64,000 nucleotides of DNA from Sporobolomyces roseus (GCA_016617785.1 JADILM010000007.1:992001-1056000), one strand, 5' to 3'. Positions 1 to 11,158 are shown, counted from the first letter of the stretch. Numbers and translations: made by a program. The notes: generated by a model not told the origin, from the letters alone.

Positions 1-1043
1 TCTCTTCCTTTATCTCTTCCTTTTTCTCCTCTTCCTCGACTTCGAGTCCTAACAGAGCCGCCAGCGCTCCTCCTACTGGCTTCCTGCCGACTGAACTGAC
101 AGGTAAGACTGCAATCTTGCTGCCCAAAGGTCCCGCTACTCCTTCACTCCGGTCTTTTCGTTTCGGTTTCGAGAAACTCGGTAGAGTAGGTTTCTCTTCT
201 CCCAAGAGAGCAGACATGTCGGCTTTGCTCGTTTGTCGATAGTGCGATATCGGTTCACTGCTGAAGGTGGATGAGGAGAGGGGAGGGCTAGCTACAGCCT
301 CTGAGAAAGCAGATTTTGGAGGTGAAGTGGGGGGAGAACCGAAAGGAGTTTGTTCTGAAGGGGATAAAGGGACGGCTGCGATGGAAGCGAGTGGGGATGA
401 AGGAGTGAATGGGTCGTTGTCGTAGCTAGAGTAGGCGAAGGAGGATGTAGGCGGTGCGGGAGTTTCAGGTTCTGGTGCATCTTCGCGATGGAATGAGGCT
501 GTTTCTTGAACGGAAGTTGCTGGAATCGGGGGCGCCGGTTGTTCAGGAGAGTTAGGCTGATCGTAGAATGAGTTCTGCTGTGTCGTAGAAGGGTAGGCTA
601 CTGAGGAAGAAGCGAGATCGGCAAATGGATTCGAGGAGAGATCATCATCTTGATCTTGCGGGAAAGCTTCGTAGGTGGAAGTGCTGCCGAAACCTGATCC
701 AGATGGGTTCAGGAGATCGCCAAAGCCACCCGTGTCGTCGTTGAATGAGGCCAGCTTGATGAATTGAGGTGTTGAGTTGAAGGATACTAGAGGGGGACTA
801 TTAAACGATTCGGGAGGTCAGCTTTACCTTGACATAGTGACAAAACACTTAGCTAGCTTACCGAGTAGCTCGTGGACGGGAACGAAGGCTAGAGACTCGT
901 TTCGGAGTCGATGAATCAGTGACAAGTTGTTTGGGACTAGTGCTCTTGCGCCTGGTAAAGAATCGAGGACTGTTGGGGCGTGAGGTAGGAGTGTCTGTAT
1001 AGGGAAGAGGTAGAGCAGAGGTAGGGTAGGAAGCAGCGAGCAT
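1..1043 (-). CDS. N-terminal part of a disordered membrane-traffic protein, possibly Vps5/SNX1-like (partial)
   Basis: The gene runs off the left edge, so only the N-terminal region (about 330 residues) is visible. One intron is clear: the first exon ends in ...RPRATR and joins in phase to PPLVSFNSTPQFIKLASF. The visible protein is low in complexity and rich in Ser, Pro and acidic residues. It carries an NPF motif (SNPFADL) and a DPF motif (NDPFTPSSP), the short peptides that bind EH-domain and AP-2 type endocytic adaptors. A conserved-looking block near the edge (MSALLGEEKPTLPSF, then KIAVLPVSSVG and ALAALLGLEVEEEE) resembles the linker before the PX domain of fungal Vps5 sorting nexins. That resemblance is from memory, and the PX/BAR domains that would prove it lie outside the window. 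The start is taken at the Met of MLAASYPTS; an earlier exon cannot be excluded. Confidence 0.45.
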
Positions 1044-2594
1044 CCGCTTTGTTGTTTCGCAGGTCGATTTGGGAGTGAGAGAGGAGAAAAATCTCTCGAG
1101 GAAGCTGAGATTTGACTGGATCTGATTACCGGTGATCTCTTGGCTCCGACAAACTGTCGTTTCCTCTCTTTTGGACAAGTAGCGGTTGCGAAAGGAGCAG
1201 TTTTCGACAAATTCGGATTTCATTCTCGCGATTCTCTCTCTACAACACGAGGAGGGCTATGCTAATCTACTGAATGGTCAGATTTGTCAGAATGTGTCGA
1301 ATCGTGACAACTTGCTCCCGTCTACACAATCAGGAGGAACGAATATCGAGGAAAAGGAATCCGTCGAAGCCTCCTCGAAGCATGATTGAGCCGACATTGA
1401 GCTATCCTTGCTCGGTTTGACCTCCTCCTACGTCCAAGAGCCATTCTTCGTGAATGTAAGCCCGAATAGAGCCAGCTCGGGCGGAGACAAAACCTGCCAC
1501 TCGAAGTTACGAAAAAGTCAGCACAGTTCGAAGTCGCTTCATAAAATTTGAAAGTAGACTTACGAGGTTTCCATCTATCTGACAACTTCATCTGTACAGA
1601 TTCGACAGCTCAGTCACCGGCAGAATCGCAGAATCCGAAAGAATCAGCCGATCCATTGCCGTTCAGTTTCTGCGAAATATCGATTTCTGTTCAGATCGTC
1701 ACCCCCTATCTCAACTGCGATCCGGTATCTCCTCCAGGGCAGTTGTCGACCATTTCTCGGCCTGTGCGAACCGTGTAGGCGATAGAAGACCTTTATTCGG
1801 CGAGGGAAGAGAGTCGGAAGTCTTAATAATCTCTTCAAGTTACCTGAGCCGATTTTTTCGTAGTCTACAGCAAGCTACTGCTGCTTCCCTCGATTGAACC
1901 GTGAACTCGAATGAGGCGGTTGAACGAAACCTGAAGTTGATGCGAGTCATCGGAAGAAGAGGGTTGGAAAGGATTTGTCCGGGGAGAAGGAGTAAAGGGG
2001 AAGTCGAGCTGCCTGAGTCGGATGACGGAGGGGGAAACTGGTCTCGAGGTGGGTCTTGTGTAATGGCCGGAAGGAACGAAGGGAGTGAAGGGAGAGAAGG
2101 AGGTGAAGACCGCTTCAAATTTTTATCTGATCCAGGATCACTCGGAAAAAACGCTTAAGGTCTCACCCATTACGCTAGTCTGCATACATTGTGACCCTCT
2201 TTCCGATGAGCCTGGCGTCCTTCCTTCGATTCAGTAGCATACAGTAGGGAAGAGCAAAAGCTCGAACAGCGGTCGAATTGTTCGCGAAGAGGGTCGTGCA
2301 CTTTTCGAGAAAACGAAAACCTTCGCAGTCTTCGCCCGTGACCAGTTTTGCAAAGCTCGACGATGGCTTCGACGACGTCGGATGGCGTACTCGACTGATC
2401 GGGCGAGAGAATAGAAACGAAACCTTTTAAATTCCCTGATAACCCAAACCTTCGAACCTGCAAACCGCGACCTAAGCTCCCAAACCATGTCTTCCCTGAT
2501 CCCATCCCTTTTCCCTATCACCTTGTCCTCGTCGGGATCTCCTCTCGAGATCTGTCTGCGACAATCAACGACCATGTTCCCCTCTATACCCTGT
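1044..2594. other. unresolved region, possible spliced gene on the minus strand
   Basis: This 1.5-kb stretch lies between the stop of the ferric reductase and the start of the left-edge gene, both on the minus strand. No complete gene could be built. Several protein-like segments are open on the minus strand: near 2430-2330 (FVSILSPDQSSTPSDVVEAI), near 1780-1715 (REMVDNCPGGDTGSQL), near 1665-1610 (KLNGNGSADSFGFCDSAG) and near 1500-1410 (VSARAGSIRAYIHEEWLLDV). They are separated by GT...AG pairs that could be introns, for example a donor at about 1563 and an acceptor at about 1494. The segments match no family I recognise. They could be exons of an unknown gene, upstream exons of the left-edge gene, or chance openings. 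Confidence 0.3.
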
Positions 2595-5199
2595 TCAGCA
2601 TTCGAAAGAAGCGATTTCGACCTGAAGCGAAGAAGTCGGATATTGGAGAGCCACTTGTCTGACTTCGTTTGCGAGCGAGACCGGTCCGCAAGCTATGATT
2701 GAACGGAAGAGGGAGTCAATGAAGTCAATTCGCGGAGAGAGACTCAGAGAAGAGAAAAGGACTTACCGACGACAAGGGAAGCACCAGCACTCTCGGACAC
2801 GGCGTGAGAAATCGTTTCTGCGATATCTGGTCGACCGTTGAATTGACGAGTGTTGACTACACCGGGAACGAGCTCTCCGAACTCATCTTTCTTCTCATCG
2901 ATCGATCCCAGCGAAGGTGAATCCATCGGAGTTGACAATCCAGAGCTGTTGAGAGATGAATCGGACGACCTCGTGACGTAGAGCTCGACTGAAAGCGAGA
3001 GGTTTGCGGCAGAAGCGAGAGATTGCGCTTCGAGGAGAGTTTCTCGAACCCATTCGAGTTGCGCTGAATATGACAGGACTGTCAGCGCAATGTTGCAGTT
3101 GAAACGAGAAGATGTTCATGACTCACTGAGACGGTGAAGAGCCCAAACAAGCTTGACTTGCGAAGTACGAATCGTCGAAGCTTCGCGACAAGTCTGAGCG
3201 AGAATGCTCAATGGGTGAGTAATGCCTACAATCACGGTAAGAGTGCGTCAGCACGGCTCTCACATATCGCAGACAGGATTGAGCGTACCTGAACCTCCAG
3301 CGATGAGGAGAAGATAATCGAATTGTTCGATTTCGGGAGACCAACCTGTTCGTACGAGCTCGATCAGCACGACTCTACCGTATTCCCTGCTGAGAGTGAC
3401 TTACCATGAGGACCTTCCAGACCGATCGTGAGCGAGACTTCGTCTGTTCCAGCCGCTTTGCATTTCTCCTCGACGAGGTGAGCGATCTTCTTCGTGATTC
3501 CCTTGTGAATTCGTAAGACGAAACGAAGTTCCTGGTCTTCACCGCAGGAAGGGTTCGGAACATTCGAGATGGAGAAAGGATGAGGTTGACCGATGAGCCA
3601 AGGAGTGCGAAGGAGTTGTGAATCCCTAGCAGAACGAACAGAGTCTGATCAGTCAAAAGCAAGTGAGACTAGAGGAGAGAATACGCATACCAGAAAGTGA
3701 TATAAGCATGTTGACCGGCTTCCCATTCATCACTAGGGAAAGGTACAGAGAGTTTGATAGCTCCAGCAACGACTGAAGCTCTCGCTTCGATGAGAGGTTT
3801 GCGAACGATCATTCTCGAATTGACGATACTTGAAACGTGATAGACGAGTCGAACCCCTCGCTCAAAGACCCATACAGCAGCTGCCGCATAAATCCAATTG
3901 TAAACGATCGGTCGATCTGGCGAGATGAAAATAGTCAACTTTCGGTTCGAAAGAGAGGAAGACGAGAGAAGAACGTACGGTACCAGCTTCCTGCGAGAAC
4001 GAGAGCTCCTCCAATGATGTGAAGGGTGAGGAAGATCTCATAAGATCGTCGACGAATCCATTTGAGTCCGAAAACGACGTTCACGGTCATGAAGACGAGA
4101 GCCTATGAAGGGGAACGAGGCGTGAGCGTGATTTGGCAATGATGAAATAATGGAGTGCGCTGCTTACGACGATACCCATTTTGAAGTAGAGCTCGCTGTA
4201 CTCCTCGCGAAGCACTTCCGCTGGCTGATATTTCCAATACTACGATCTCGATCCTAATGTCAGCGTCGCTCGTTGAAGAGAAAGAAGCGAACAGCTCACG
4301 TGACCGAGGTAACCGAAGGTGTGAATGAAGCTTTCGAGGAAAGTGATGAATCCGATGAGGACGTGAAAGAACCTTAATTCCTGAGCACGAACGACATCAG
4401 CGAGAATAGAAAGGTTTCGTCGAGGGCTCGACATACCTGATAGGAGATACCTGTGGGTGCAGACAGCGACGAAAGATCAGTCGACGTCGAGGCAAGATCT
4501 GAAGCCAGGGAGAAAGACGAACCGGTTAGAAGTTTGATAACGCTGTTCCTCCCTGCGAGCGCGAAGAGAACCGGGAAGTTTGCGATCGCGATCCGACCAC
4601 ACCTTCTCGAGAAAGCGCGAGCGACACTACTTCCAGCTTGATTCGGGATAGGTGAAGTTGAAGCGATGACCTTTTCGAGAACGAGCGGTAACAAGTCAGC
4701 TTTTCAACTTTCTCTTTGAAGGAGACAGAGCTGGGTACGTACGAGGCAACAAGTGATGTTTGCGGCGGAAATGAGGATCGTCAAGGCGAGTCGAAGGTAG
4801 TTCCACTCTTGAGGTACGAGGGGAAGTTGACAAGGACGAAGAGCGATTGAGTCGATACGGTCGGAACAGCGAAGAAGGAAGGGCTTGGGAATGGCGTAAT
4901 TCGACGATTTCTCTCGATTGATAGCTTTTGTACGAAGCGCTTGACGTTGACGGCGAAGGAAGAACCGTTGAGTGATGAGAAGGAAGTTTCGAAGGATGAA
5001 TAACCCGAGCACTCCTGCCATGATGAAAACGTAGACATTCGTGACATCTAATCCGCCTGTTGGTCAGCTTGCTGCGCTCGTGAGGAAAGGAAGGAAAGGG
5101 AAACGAACGAAAGTTTGCGATTTTTTGCCTAGTCTTCTCAGCCTTCGCTGCAGGGGATCCTCCACCTAGAGATATCGGGTGAGGGTAGATCGATGTCAT
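2595..5199 (-). CDS. ferric reductase transmembrane component (FRE family)
   Basis: This is a multi-exon gene for a membrane NAD(P)H-dependent metal reductase of about 640 residues. The N-terminal membrane segment reads FIMAGVLGLFILRNF. It is followed by the family block RCGRIAIANFPVLFALAGR, then helices carrying the haem histidines (FFHVLIGF, ESFIHTFGYLGH, LTLHIIGG). The distal histidine of the last pair is made across a splice junction (GSWY-H-RPIVYNW). The FAD-binding domain shows HPFSISN, the NADPH pocket shows LLLIAGGSGIT, and the C-terminal CGGPVSLANEV closes the reductase domain. Plasma-membrane proteins of this family reduce Fe(III) or Cu(II) before uptake. The start Met (MTSIYPHPISLGG) lies in a short first exon joined to HVTNVYVF. 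No multicopper oxidase or permease is adjacent. The exact substrate is unknown. Confidence 0.9.
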
Positions 5200-5913
5200 T
5201 GAGCTCTTGTGGAGTAGGGAAGCTGTTTCAAGAGGGATTGAAGGAGGAGGGGGGACGTTCGAAAAGGAGAAGAGCTGATCTCTCCCTTTTTTTTTTAGAT
5301 CAATCCATCAGATATCTTTGGGGCTGTTCTCGATTCAAGTCTCTGATCAGCTCGGGCAAACCCGCGAGGTGAGGAAAAAAACTGACCGATCATGCGAGAC
5401 TCTGGGGAATTCTTCTCGCTTCTCGCTCAGGTCCGTTCAAACCCTCTACTCCGCCCTTCTCAGTCGTATTGCTTCATCGTCGTTGTCGAGCGTAGTAGTC
5501 GGTAATACGAGTTGAAGCGTTGAGAAAGTGGACCGAGATTTCTCCTCCTCCTCCTCGAAGCGACTCTGCGAAAGGTTCATTAGTGCGAAGTCCGACTTGT
5601 GGGGTCTTCGTCCTGATCGAGGAATGTAGTCGGGCACGACTGAGACTTGATCGAGCCTTCGAAGGAGCGGGCGGAGGAGACGCGAGACGAGAGTAGCGAG
5701 ATGTTGAGGGCGAGAAGGAGTCGTGAGGTCGATTGCGAAGGATATCACAACTCGAGTGATCGCCTCACTGGTCCGTTAAACATCAGCAAGTATCGACGAG
5801 CAGTGACAATCCAATGATCACAGAGTGCGAGCGACTCCGAGATCGACGAAGCAGCTTCGGCTGATTGTCAAGAAAGAGTCGCATGATTGCAGGAGTAGCG
5901 AATAGTCGTCATG
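5200..5913. promoter_or_regulatory. upstream region of the ferric reductase gene
   Basis: No gene could be supported here. It is the sequence directly upstream of the ferric reductase start and should hold its promoter. Short T-rich and CT-rich runs occur near 5281-5300. The minus strand is open for 100 codons at 5446-5748, but it has no recognisable domain and ends in low-complexity Glu and Ser. Confidence 0.4.
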
Positions 5914-6560
5914 TCAAAGCTTCTTCGTATGTCGCAAAGGCTGTACATCCAGACAGACAGAAGGGCGACGATACGACGGAAAATGGAGGGAAGAAGCCAA
6001 ACGACGGAGATGCGAGGAGCGTTCGACCTGCAAGAACAAAGGAGATATCAGGCATGCTTCAGGCAGACAATCGATGGCTCCACTTCGTACTTACCATCTC
6101 CCTCGCAGTACGTCCGCGTGTGTCTAAGCGAAGCTAGCCAAGCAACTCGAGCTAGCATTGGACGATTGACGAAACGAGGGATCTCTGTTTCGAGCGTCGA
6201 AAGTCCTCTGGAGAACCTCCGAGATAAGCGATCACTCTGCGATCGAGCAGTCTAATGGTATTGAATGTCTGGGCCCGAAGCGTCGGCATCGTCTAATAGT
6301 CGTGTTGCGAGGAGAGGGTGAAGGCTGTGAGAAATCAGTCCACGAACGAAGTTATGCTGTCCCCTATCTGTTTGAGGCGCTTCCGATCGCGAGCTGTGAC
6401 TGAGCGGACTGTATATCGTTCCTGTAGGGCTCGTAAGTCAGCGGATGAGCTGGATTTAGAAGTTTCAAGGAGGATCTGATTGACTGACCTGTTTCCACAA
6501 GCGTTCCCTCTTCGTCTGGCGTACTCCTGAGAATCTAAGCTAGTCTGGTTGATCACAGAG
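5914..6560 (-). CDS. possible small spliced gene, 5' end unresolved
   Basis: Three minus-strand exons can be joined in one frame with good splice sites. The first (about 6530-6342) holds TPDEEGTLVETG, an intron with GTCAGT...GCTGACTTACG...CTACAG, then TIYSPLSHSSRSE. The second (about 6250-6110) holds RFSRGLSTLETEIPRFVN. The third (about 6032-5914) holds SPSFGFFPPFSVVSSPF and ends in ATYEEALT before TGA at 5914-5916. The intron between the last two has GTAAGT and TTTGTTCTTGCAG, both strong sites. Joining the first and second exons removes an in-frame TAG that would end the acceptor. No starting Met could be found upstream of 6530 without running under the COX9 promoter. The product is not recognised. 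A chance run of splice-like sites remains possible. Confidence 0.3.
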
Positions 6561-6669
6561 ACCTAAGCGAGATTTTGAACCGAAGCGAATGAACAGTTGA
6601 AGCCTAACGAGTCCCTCCCTCTCGACGAGTTTCCCTTTCTCCCACCACCCACTCGTACTCCCTCCCAAG

Positions 6670-7185
6670 ATGCCTATCGCTCCTGTCACTGGTATGCTCC
6701 GAAAGCATGTAGGTCCTCCCTTTGCTTCTCTACCTCCTCTCTCTCTCGTCTGGATCGAGGCGAACACCTACAATTTCTTGATCATTTCAATTCGTTCAAC
6801 TCGACTCGTACACCCTCTGGACGCTCTCCGAGTCTCCTATGACCCTTCTATAAACCTCTGGATTCTACCTGAACTTCTTTGCTGACGATACGAGTGTTTG
6901 TTGATGTACTTTTAGCTCCTCACTCATCTCTCGGTTGGAATGGGTGGTGGACTCGTAGCTGGTTACACTTACTGGTTCGTACTCCACACTCTACTTACTC
7001 TCTCATATGCGAATACCCTAGCTAATCAGATTGAGAGTTGTAATAGGTACACCCTTCATCTCCCCAAGACTGAGAAGCGAGACCAATGGTAATCAAACCT
7101 CTCACCCTCTTCCTTCTCTCGAATGACCCTGATAGGATTGTGAGTAACTTGTAGGTACCTCGAACAACAAGCCGCTAAGCAGTAG
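6670..7185 (+). CDS. COX9: cytochrome c oxidase subunit VIIa, COX9-type, first tandem copy
   Basis: Four short exons encode about 57 residues: MPIAPVTGMLRKH, then LLTHLSVGMGGGLVAGYTYW, YTLHLPKTEKRDQW and YLEQQAAKQ. This is the layout of fungal Cox9 (subunit VIIa): a basic N-terminus, one glycine-rich membrane helix and a charged tail containing KRD. It is a nuclear-encoded structural subunit of complex IV in the mitochondrial inner membrane. Introns follow codon 13 and split the Trp codon (TG|G) at the end of the helix. Both positions are shared with the second copy at 7443. The tail is shorter and less basic than in the second copy. Which copy is the main subunit cannot be told from sequence. 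Confidence 0.88.
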
Positions 7186-7442
7186 ATCGGAGTTTGTGAG
7201 TAGGGTTTGAGAGTTTTCGTCGGATTTCAAGTTCGAGGGGAACTGATTCTGGATTGGACGCGAGTAGTGGTACAGAGTTTAGGCGAGGTGGTATGTCGCA
7301 ATATAAGGACGGGTTCTCTATTTAGCTGAGAGAGTTGCCCTTCGCGAGTGTTCGCCGAGTGTCTTCTTTCCTCACGCACCTCTCTTTCTCTCTCTTTCCT
7401 TCCTGCTCCTTGACTCCACGCAAAACCAAGACGACAACACAA

Positions 7443-7935
7443 ATGGCTATTGCACCAATTCAAGGAGCTTTACGTCGCCACGTACATTGCTTCTCCTCTT
7501 TCTGTTTCTCTTTTGAAGCGCAGCCTATAACCCACTTTTCACACCGAATGAAACAGCTCATCATGAATCTCGCTATGGGAATGGGAGTCGGTCTAGTAGG
7601 TGGATATGGTTTCTGGTGAGTTCAGCGCCTCCCTCCTTCACCCTGAAAAAAGGAGCGGTTCTCTCGATTCTCGGGGAAAGGGAGGGACAAATCTCGATGA
7701 TACTGACATGCTATTGGAATAGGTATGGCTTCCATAAACGCAACGGTAACTACCCTATCCCACTCCATTCCCGTCTCACCAGGTTCCAACCTAGTTTACT
7801 CATTTCTCATTCATTCGTTTCCTCGCCTACTCCCCTTCCCGTTTCCAATTCCTACGTTACCGTCGCTCTATAGCTACAATCCGTGATAGGTACTACCTTG
7901 AACTTGCGGAGAAGAGGAAAGCTGAGGGAATGTGA
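7443..7935 (+). CDS. COX9: cytochrome c oxidase subunit VIIa, COX9-type, second tandem copy
   Basis: This second Cox9-like gene starts about 260 bp after the first one ends, in the same direction. Exons give MAIAPIQGALRRH, LIMNLAMGMGVGLVGGYGFW, YGFHKRN and ATIRDRYYLELAEKRKAEGM, about 60 residues. The last exon uses the acceptor ending at 7873 (CTATAG), because this restores the conserved RDRYY tail; the AG at 7887-7888 would break the frame. The RxDxYY...LE tail is closer to yeast Cox9 than that of the first copy. Exon 1 is 39 bases in both genes and intron 2 interrupts the same Trp codon, which supports an origin by tandem duplication. Confidence 0.88.
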
Positions 7936-8230
7936 GGAGGATGAGGAGAGGGTGGGGAAAAAGGAATTGTCGAAACGATGGAGATATGATCGAAGGAAAG
8001 GGGTTTCTAGCTTGTCGTTGCGTCGAGGGTGTTACGCTTTGTCCGCGTTGTTACGATTGAACGGTGTAAGCGGAACGAGAGAGAGAGAGAGGTCCGTCAA
8101 GCGAGTCGAGGTGATTCTCCCCATTTTAATTTTCGACGACCGATTCCTCCAAATCCCTTTCCCCCAAGCCCTCCCTGACGTTGTGGTCGACAAATCTTCG
8201 TCTCTATCACCTCGCTCTATGATCATACAT

Positions 8231-8957
8231 TCACTCCTCGTCCATCTGTGCCGCCGCCTTGAGATCGATCAACTCTGCTTGAATCTCCTCTTTCTCCTCT
8301 CGAATCTGTTCCGCCAACCCGTTTCGTCTAGCGCAAGGCTCAACGAGCGTCAACATCGATCAGGTCGACCGTGAAAGAGAGGGAAAGAGAGAGACTCACT
8401 CCTGATCTTTCTCGTTGATAGATTGCGAAAATTCCAATTCTGGTTGTAAAGTCGATAACCTCCTCAATTGATCCCTCTCGAGTGTCTGTCCTCAATCACT
8501 ACTTATCAGCACAATGTCGGGGAGTAGCAAGCGGTTCTGAACTAACGATTTTGATCCTTTTCGATTCTAGTTCCTCTACTTTTTCAACCACTCTCGCTAA
8601 TCTCGCTTGATCTAATTCCTCCTCCAAGCTCTTCCTCAAGTCACTGATCTCCCTTTTGACTTCCAATAGCCCCGCAAAGGAGATAGAGAGCAATTGTTCT
8701 AATTCTTGCGGATTAGGTGGTCTAACATGTAGACTACTCTGTGATTCACTCGTACAGCTTGTCGAGGAGCGAGTAGAGAGATCTGTCGGTTCTAGGGAGG
8801 GAGCTAGAAGGTCTGAAGGGTTGGAGAGCGAGATTGGAGTCGAAGTTAAGAATGAATTCATTGCTGATTCTAACTCGTGGAGGAGGGAATGGCGTGTCTC
8901 CCATGCTTTAGTGATGCTTGTGAGTGTGTCGAGTAGCGAGACGGGAGCAGGAGACAT
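8231..8957 (-). CDS. small coiled-coil protein of unknown function
   Basis: Three exons encode roughly 185 residues starting MSPAPVSLLDTLTSITKAW. The middle and C-terminal parts are charged heptad-like helices: LLEVKREISDLRKSLEEEL, EKVEELESKRIKI, LERDQLRRLSTLQPELEF, and EKEEIQAELIDLKAAAQM before the stop. Splice joins are in phase at KI|TLERDQ and KDQE|RNGLAEQ. There is no signal peptide, membrane segment or cysteine pattern. The size and shape would fit a subunit of a helical complex such as a kinetochore or Mediator module, but no family is recognised. It is convergent with the second COX9 gene and tandem with MIX17. Confidence 0.65.
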
Positions 8958-9205
8958 GGTTGAGATTTCTAAAGTGAGGCGTAGAAAGCAGAAGAGGTTT
9001 CGCAAGATTTCTCCTCTCGAGACTCGCGATGAACAACTTCACAGATCGGAAGAGTAGTGATGCAAATGCGAATTATTCAGTCCTTGATCTCGTCCCTACA
9101 AGGAGCAGACCTCGAGACCCTTCCTCCTCAACCTCAACCTTGACAACCAGAAAACTAAAGAAACCCGTGATATCTCATTCCGTTCTCCCACTACCACCCC
9201 CCTAT

Positions 9206-10085
9206 TTAGTAAGGAGCAGCGGCAGATTGACATTGCTTGAGCATATCGAGGTAGTATGCGCAAGATTGCGTGTCGTTCTGAGTTGCGTTCAAACACGAAA
9301 CGAAATCTGTTCATCCCTCGATTCTTTCATCAGCTCCCGCTCCCTCCGTCGTGAACAGTGAAATCCAGACGTACCTTTTGCTTGGATGTCGCATTTCCCT
9401 CCGACGTTGGTAGCTTGAACGAACTGTGATTGTTCTTGAGGAGTTACTGGGGCTTGAACTTCTTGTTGTTGAGATCCTCCTCCTCCGAATAACATGTTGG
9501 AAAGTCCGTGACCCATTGTTGAACCGACGGCTACACCAGCTGCGGTAGAGGCCATCTGTGAGGGAGGAAGAGGGGAGGTCAGTTTCGAAGATTGCGAAAT
9601 AAAGGGAGAATTCTCAATTTTGATTCGTCTTTCAATGCCATCCTCCACGTTCGCTGTCTCGCTCCCGATTCGTCTTTCCATACGACAATCTTCATCCTCT
9701 AGTACTCTGACCTTGTAATCTTTACTCCCTCTCTCCTCTTAACATTACATCGCCACCTTTTCTCCCCTTTCTTCCCTCGCGATCGCTTCATTCTGGGGCT
9801 CGTCCTGGAGCTTGATACTTACGTTAGCAAACATTCCACCACCCTGAGCCGGCGCAGCAGGAGCGTGAGCCGGAGGATGAGCTCCATAAGCCTGAGGAGG
9901 TTGAGCCGCTCTGTCAAAATAGCACACACGCAGACTCGTTAGCTCCTCCTGACAGATTGTACAGAAGAGGGAGGAGAAGGGACTCACTGAGTGTGTGCAC
10001 CTCTTGATTGTTGTTGAGCGGGAGCTTGACGAGGGGCTGGTGCAGGGCGAGCAGCAGGACGAGAGGAACGGGTTTGACGAGGCAT
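9206..10085 (-). CDS. MIX17: MIX17/CHCHD2-type twin CX9C mitochondrial protein
   Basis: Four exons encode about 155 residues. The N-terminus (MPRQTRSSRPAARPAPAP) is basic and rich in Ala, Pro and Gln. The centre holds the family hallmark MASTAAGVAVGSTMGHGLSN, a glycine/alanine helix. The C-terminal CHCH fold has two perfect CX9C pairs, CDIQAKDFVSC and CAYYLDMLKQC. The first pair is completed across the last splice junction (DIQAK|DFVSC). Homologues (yeast Mix17, human CHCHD2/CHCHD10) are imported into the intermembrane space by Mia40 and affect complex IV and cristae function. Two COX9 genes lie nearby on the other strand. Confidence 0.92.
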
Positions 10086-11158
10086 GATAAAGAGTGTTTG
10101 TGTGTAGTGTTAGGTTCGGGAAAGTTCGAGTAAGTGGAGGAGAATGAGAGATCGCACTTTCTTCCATCGACTTCTCACTTTTTCGGCAATTATCGCTTAC
10201 GACGCTTCTGAGGATAGCACTACTCTATACCAGTCTGATTTCATCTGTGACTGGCTCTGCGGCTGCCTGTTCATCGTTTCTCGCTTCGTTTCCTCTCCCT
10301 TTGATTCGGTTATTCGCCTCTTCCGCTCGACAAGCCTCTGTTGGTGATGGCAAGTAGAAGTACATCGCTTCATCGTACCTCGTCCTATGCTGTAGAAAGG
10401 TGGGAACGGCTCAGGTCGAGTCGTGGTCGGGCACTGTCGTCGTTTCTATACCAACAATCAAAAATAGGTGGCGACGACTCAGCAACAGCTTCCGACGGAA
10501 CGCTATCACCTTGCTGGGGTCCTCGAAGACTTGAAGATGCTGTTCATGCTCTCGGAGGAAAACTGGCTTGTCAAGGCTCGCAGAACGAGTCTTCCTGAGC
10601 CTGAGGTTCTGTCTGTTTCCATTCTCTCGTTCGAGTACTGAGCTCAGCCGACTCAGAGCGACACTCCCTTCGAAATAACGACTATGAGCGTCCTCTAGAG
10701 CGTCCTGAGCTCTAAAAGTCGCCTTACAACGTTGCGAGGCGAGCCTTCCAAGACGAACGCGAAGGAAATGTTGCGATTCCTTCGAGCGTGGCATCGGAAC
10801 GCGTTCTCCCTGATTTCCGTAGGAGTGGAAGATATTGACGATACCTTGTAAGCCGCAAAGAGAGGAGAAGAGTCAATGTTGTTGTCCGCTTCCCGCGAAA
10901 CTCGATTATCGTCGATCCCATTGACGAACCGAAACTCGCCTCCCTTCCTCTCTCGAACCGCTCAACAACGATACAACACACAACTCAATCACTCGAATTC
11001 CCTCATCAGGGATACAGTCAGATTCAAACTCTCTATCGACTCCTCTCCTCCCCACTCCTCAGCCTCCTTATCTCACCTCCCTTCCCGATTCAAACTCGCT
11101 CTTCCACCTCACAAACCCCAATCAGCAAATCCTAGATCGTCTGTAGACGATCCTGCGT
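10086..11158. promoter_or_regulatory. divergent intergenic region between MIX17 and the BCAS3-like gene
   Basis: The region separates two outward-facing start codons, so it must carry both promoters. The last 200 bases before 11159 are strongly pyrimidine-rich (many CTC and CCT runs). Protein-like openings on the plus strand at about 10467-10620 (LAGVLEDLKMLFMLSEENWL) and 10712-10851 (NAKEMLRFLRAWHRNAFSLI) follow an acceptor-like site at 10466. They may belong to an unrecognised small gene, but no start and no consistent splice pattern was found. Confidence 0.4.

Noticed and set aside
7860..7890. AG at 7887-7888 as the last acceptor of the second COX9 gene
   Set aside because: It shifts the frame and loses the conserved RDRYY tail; the AG at 7872-7873 keeps both.
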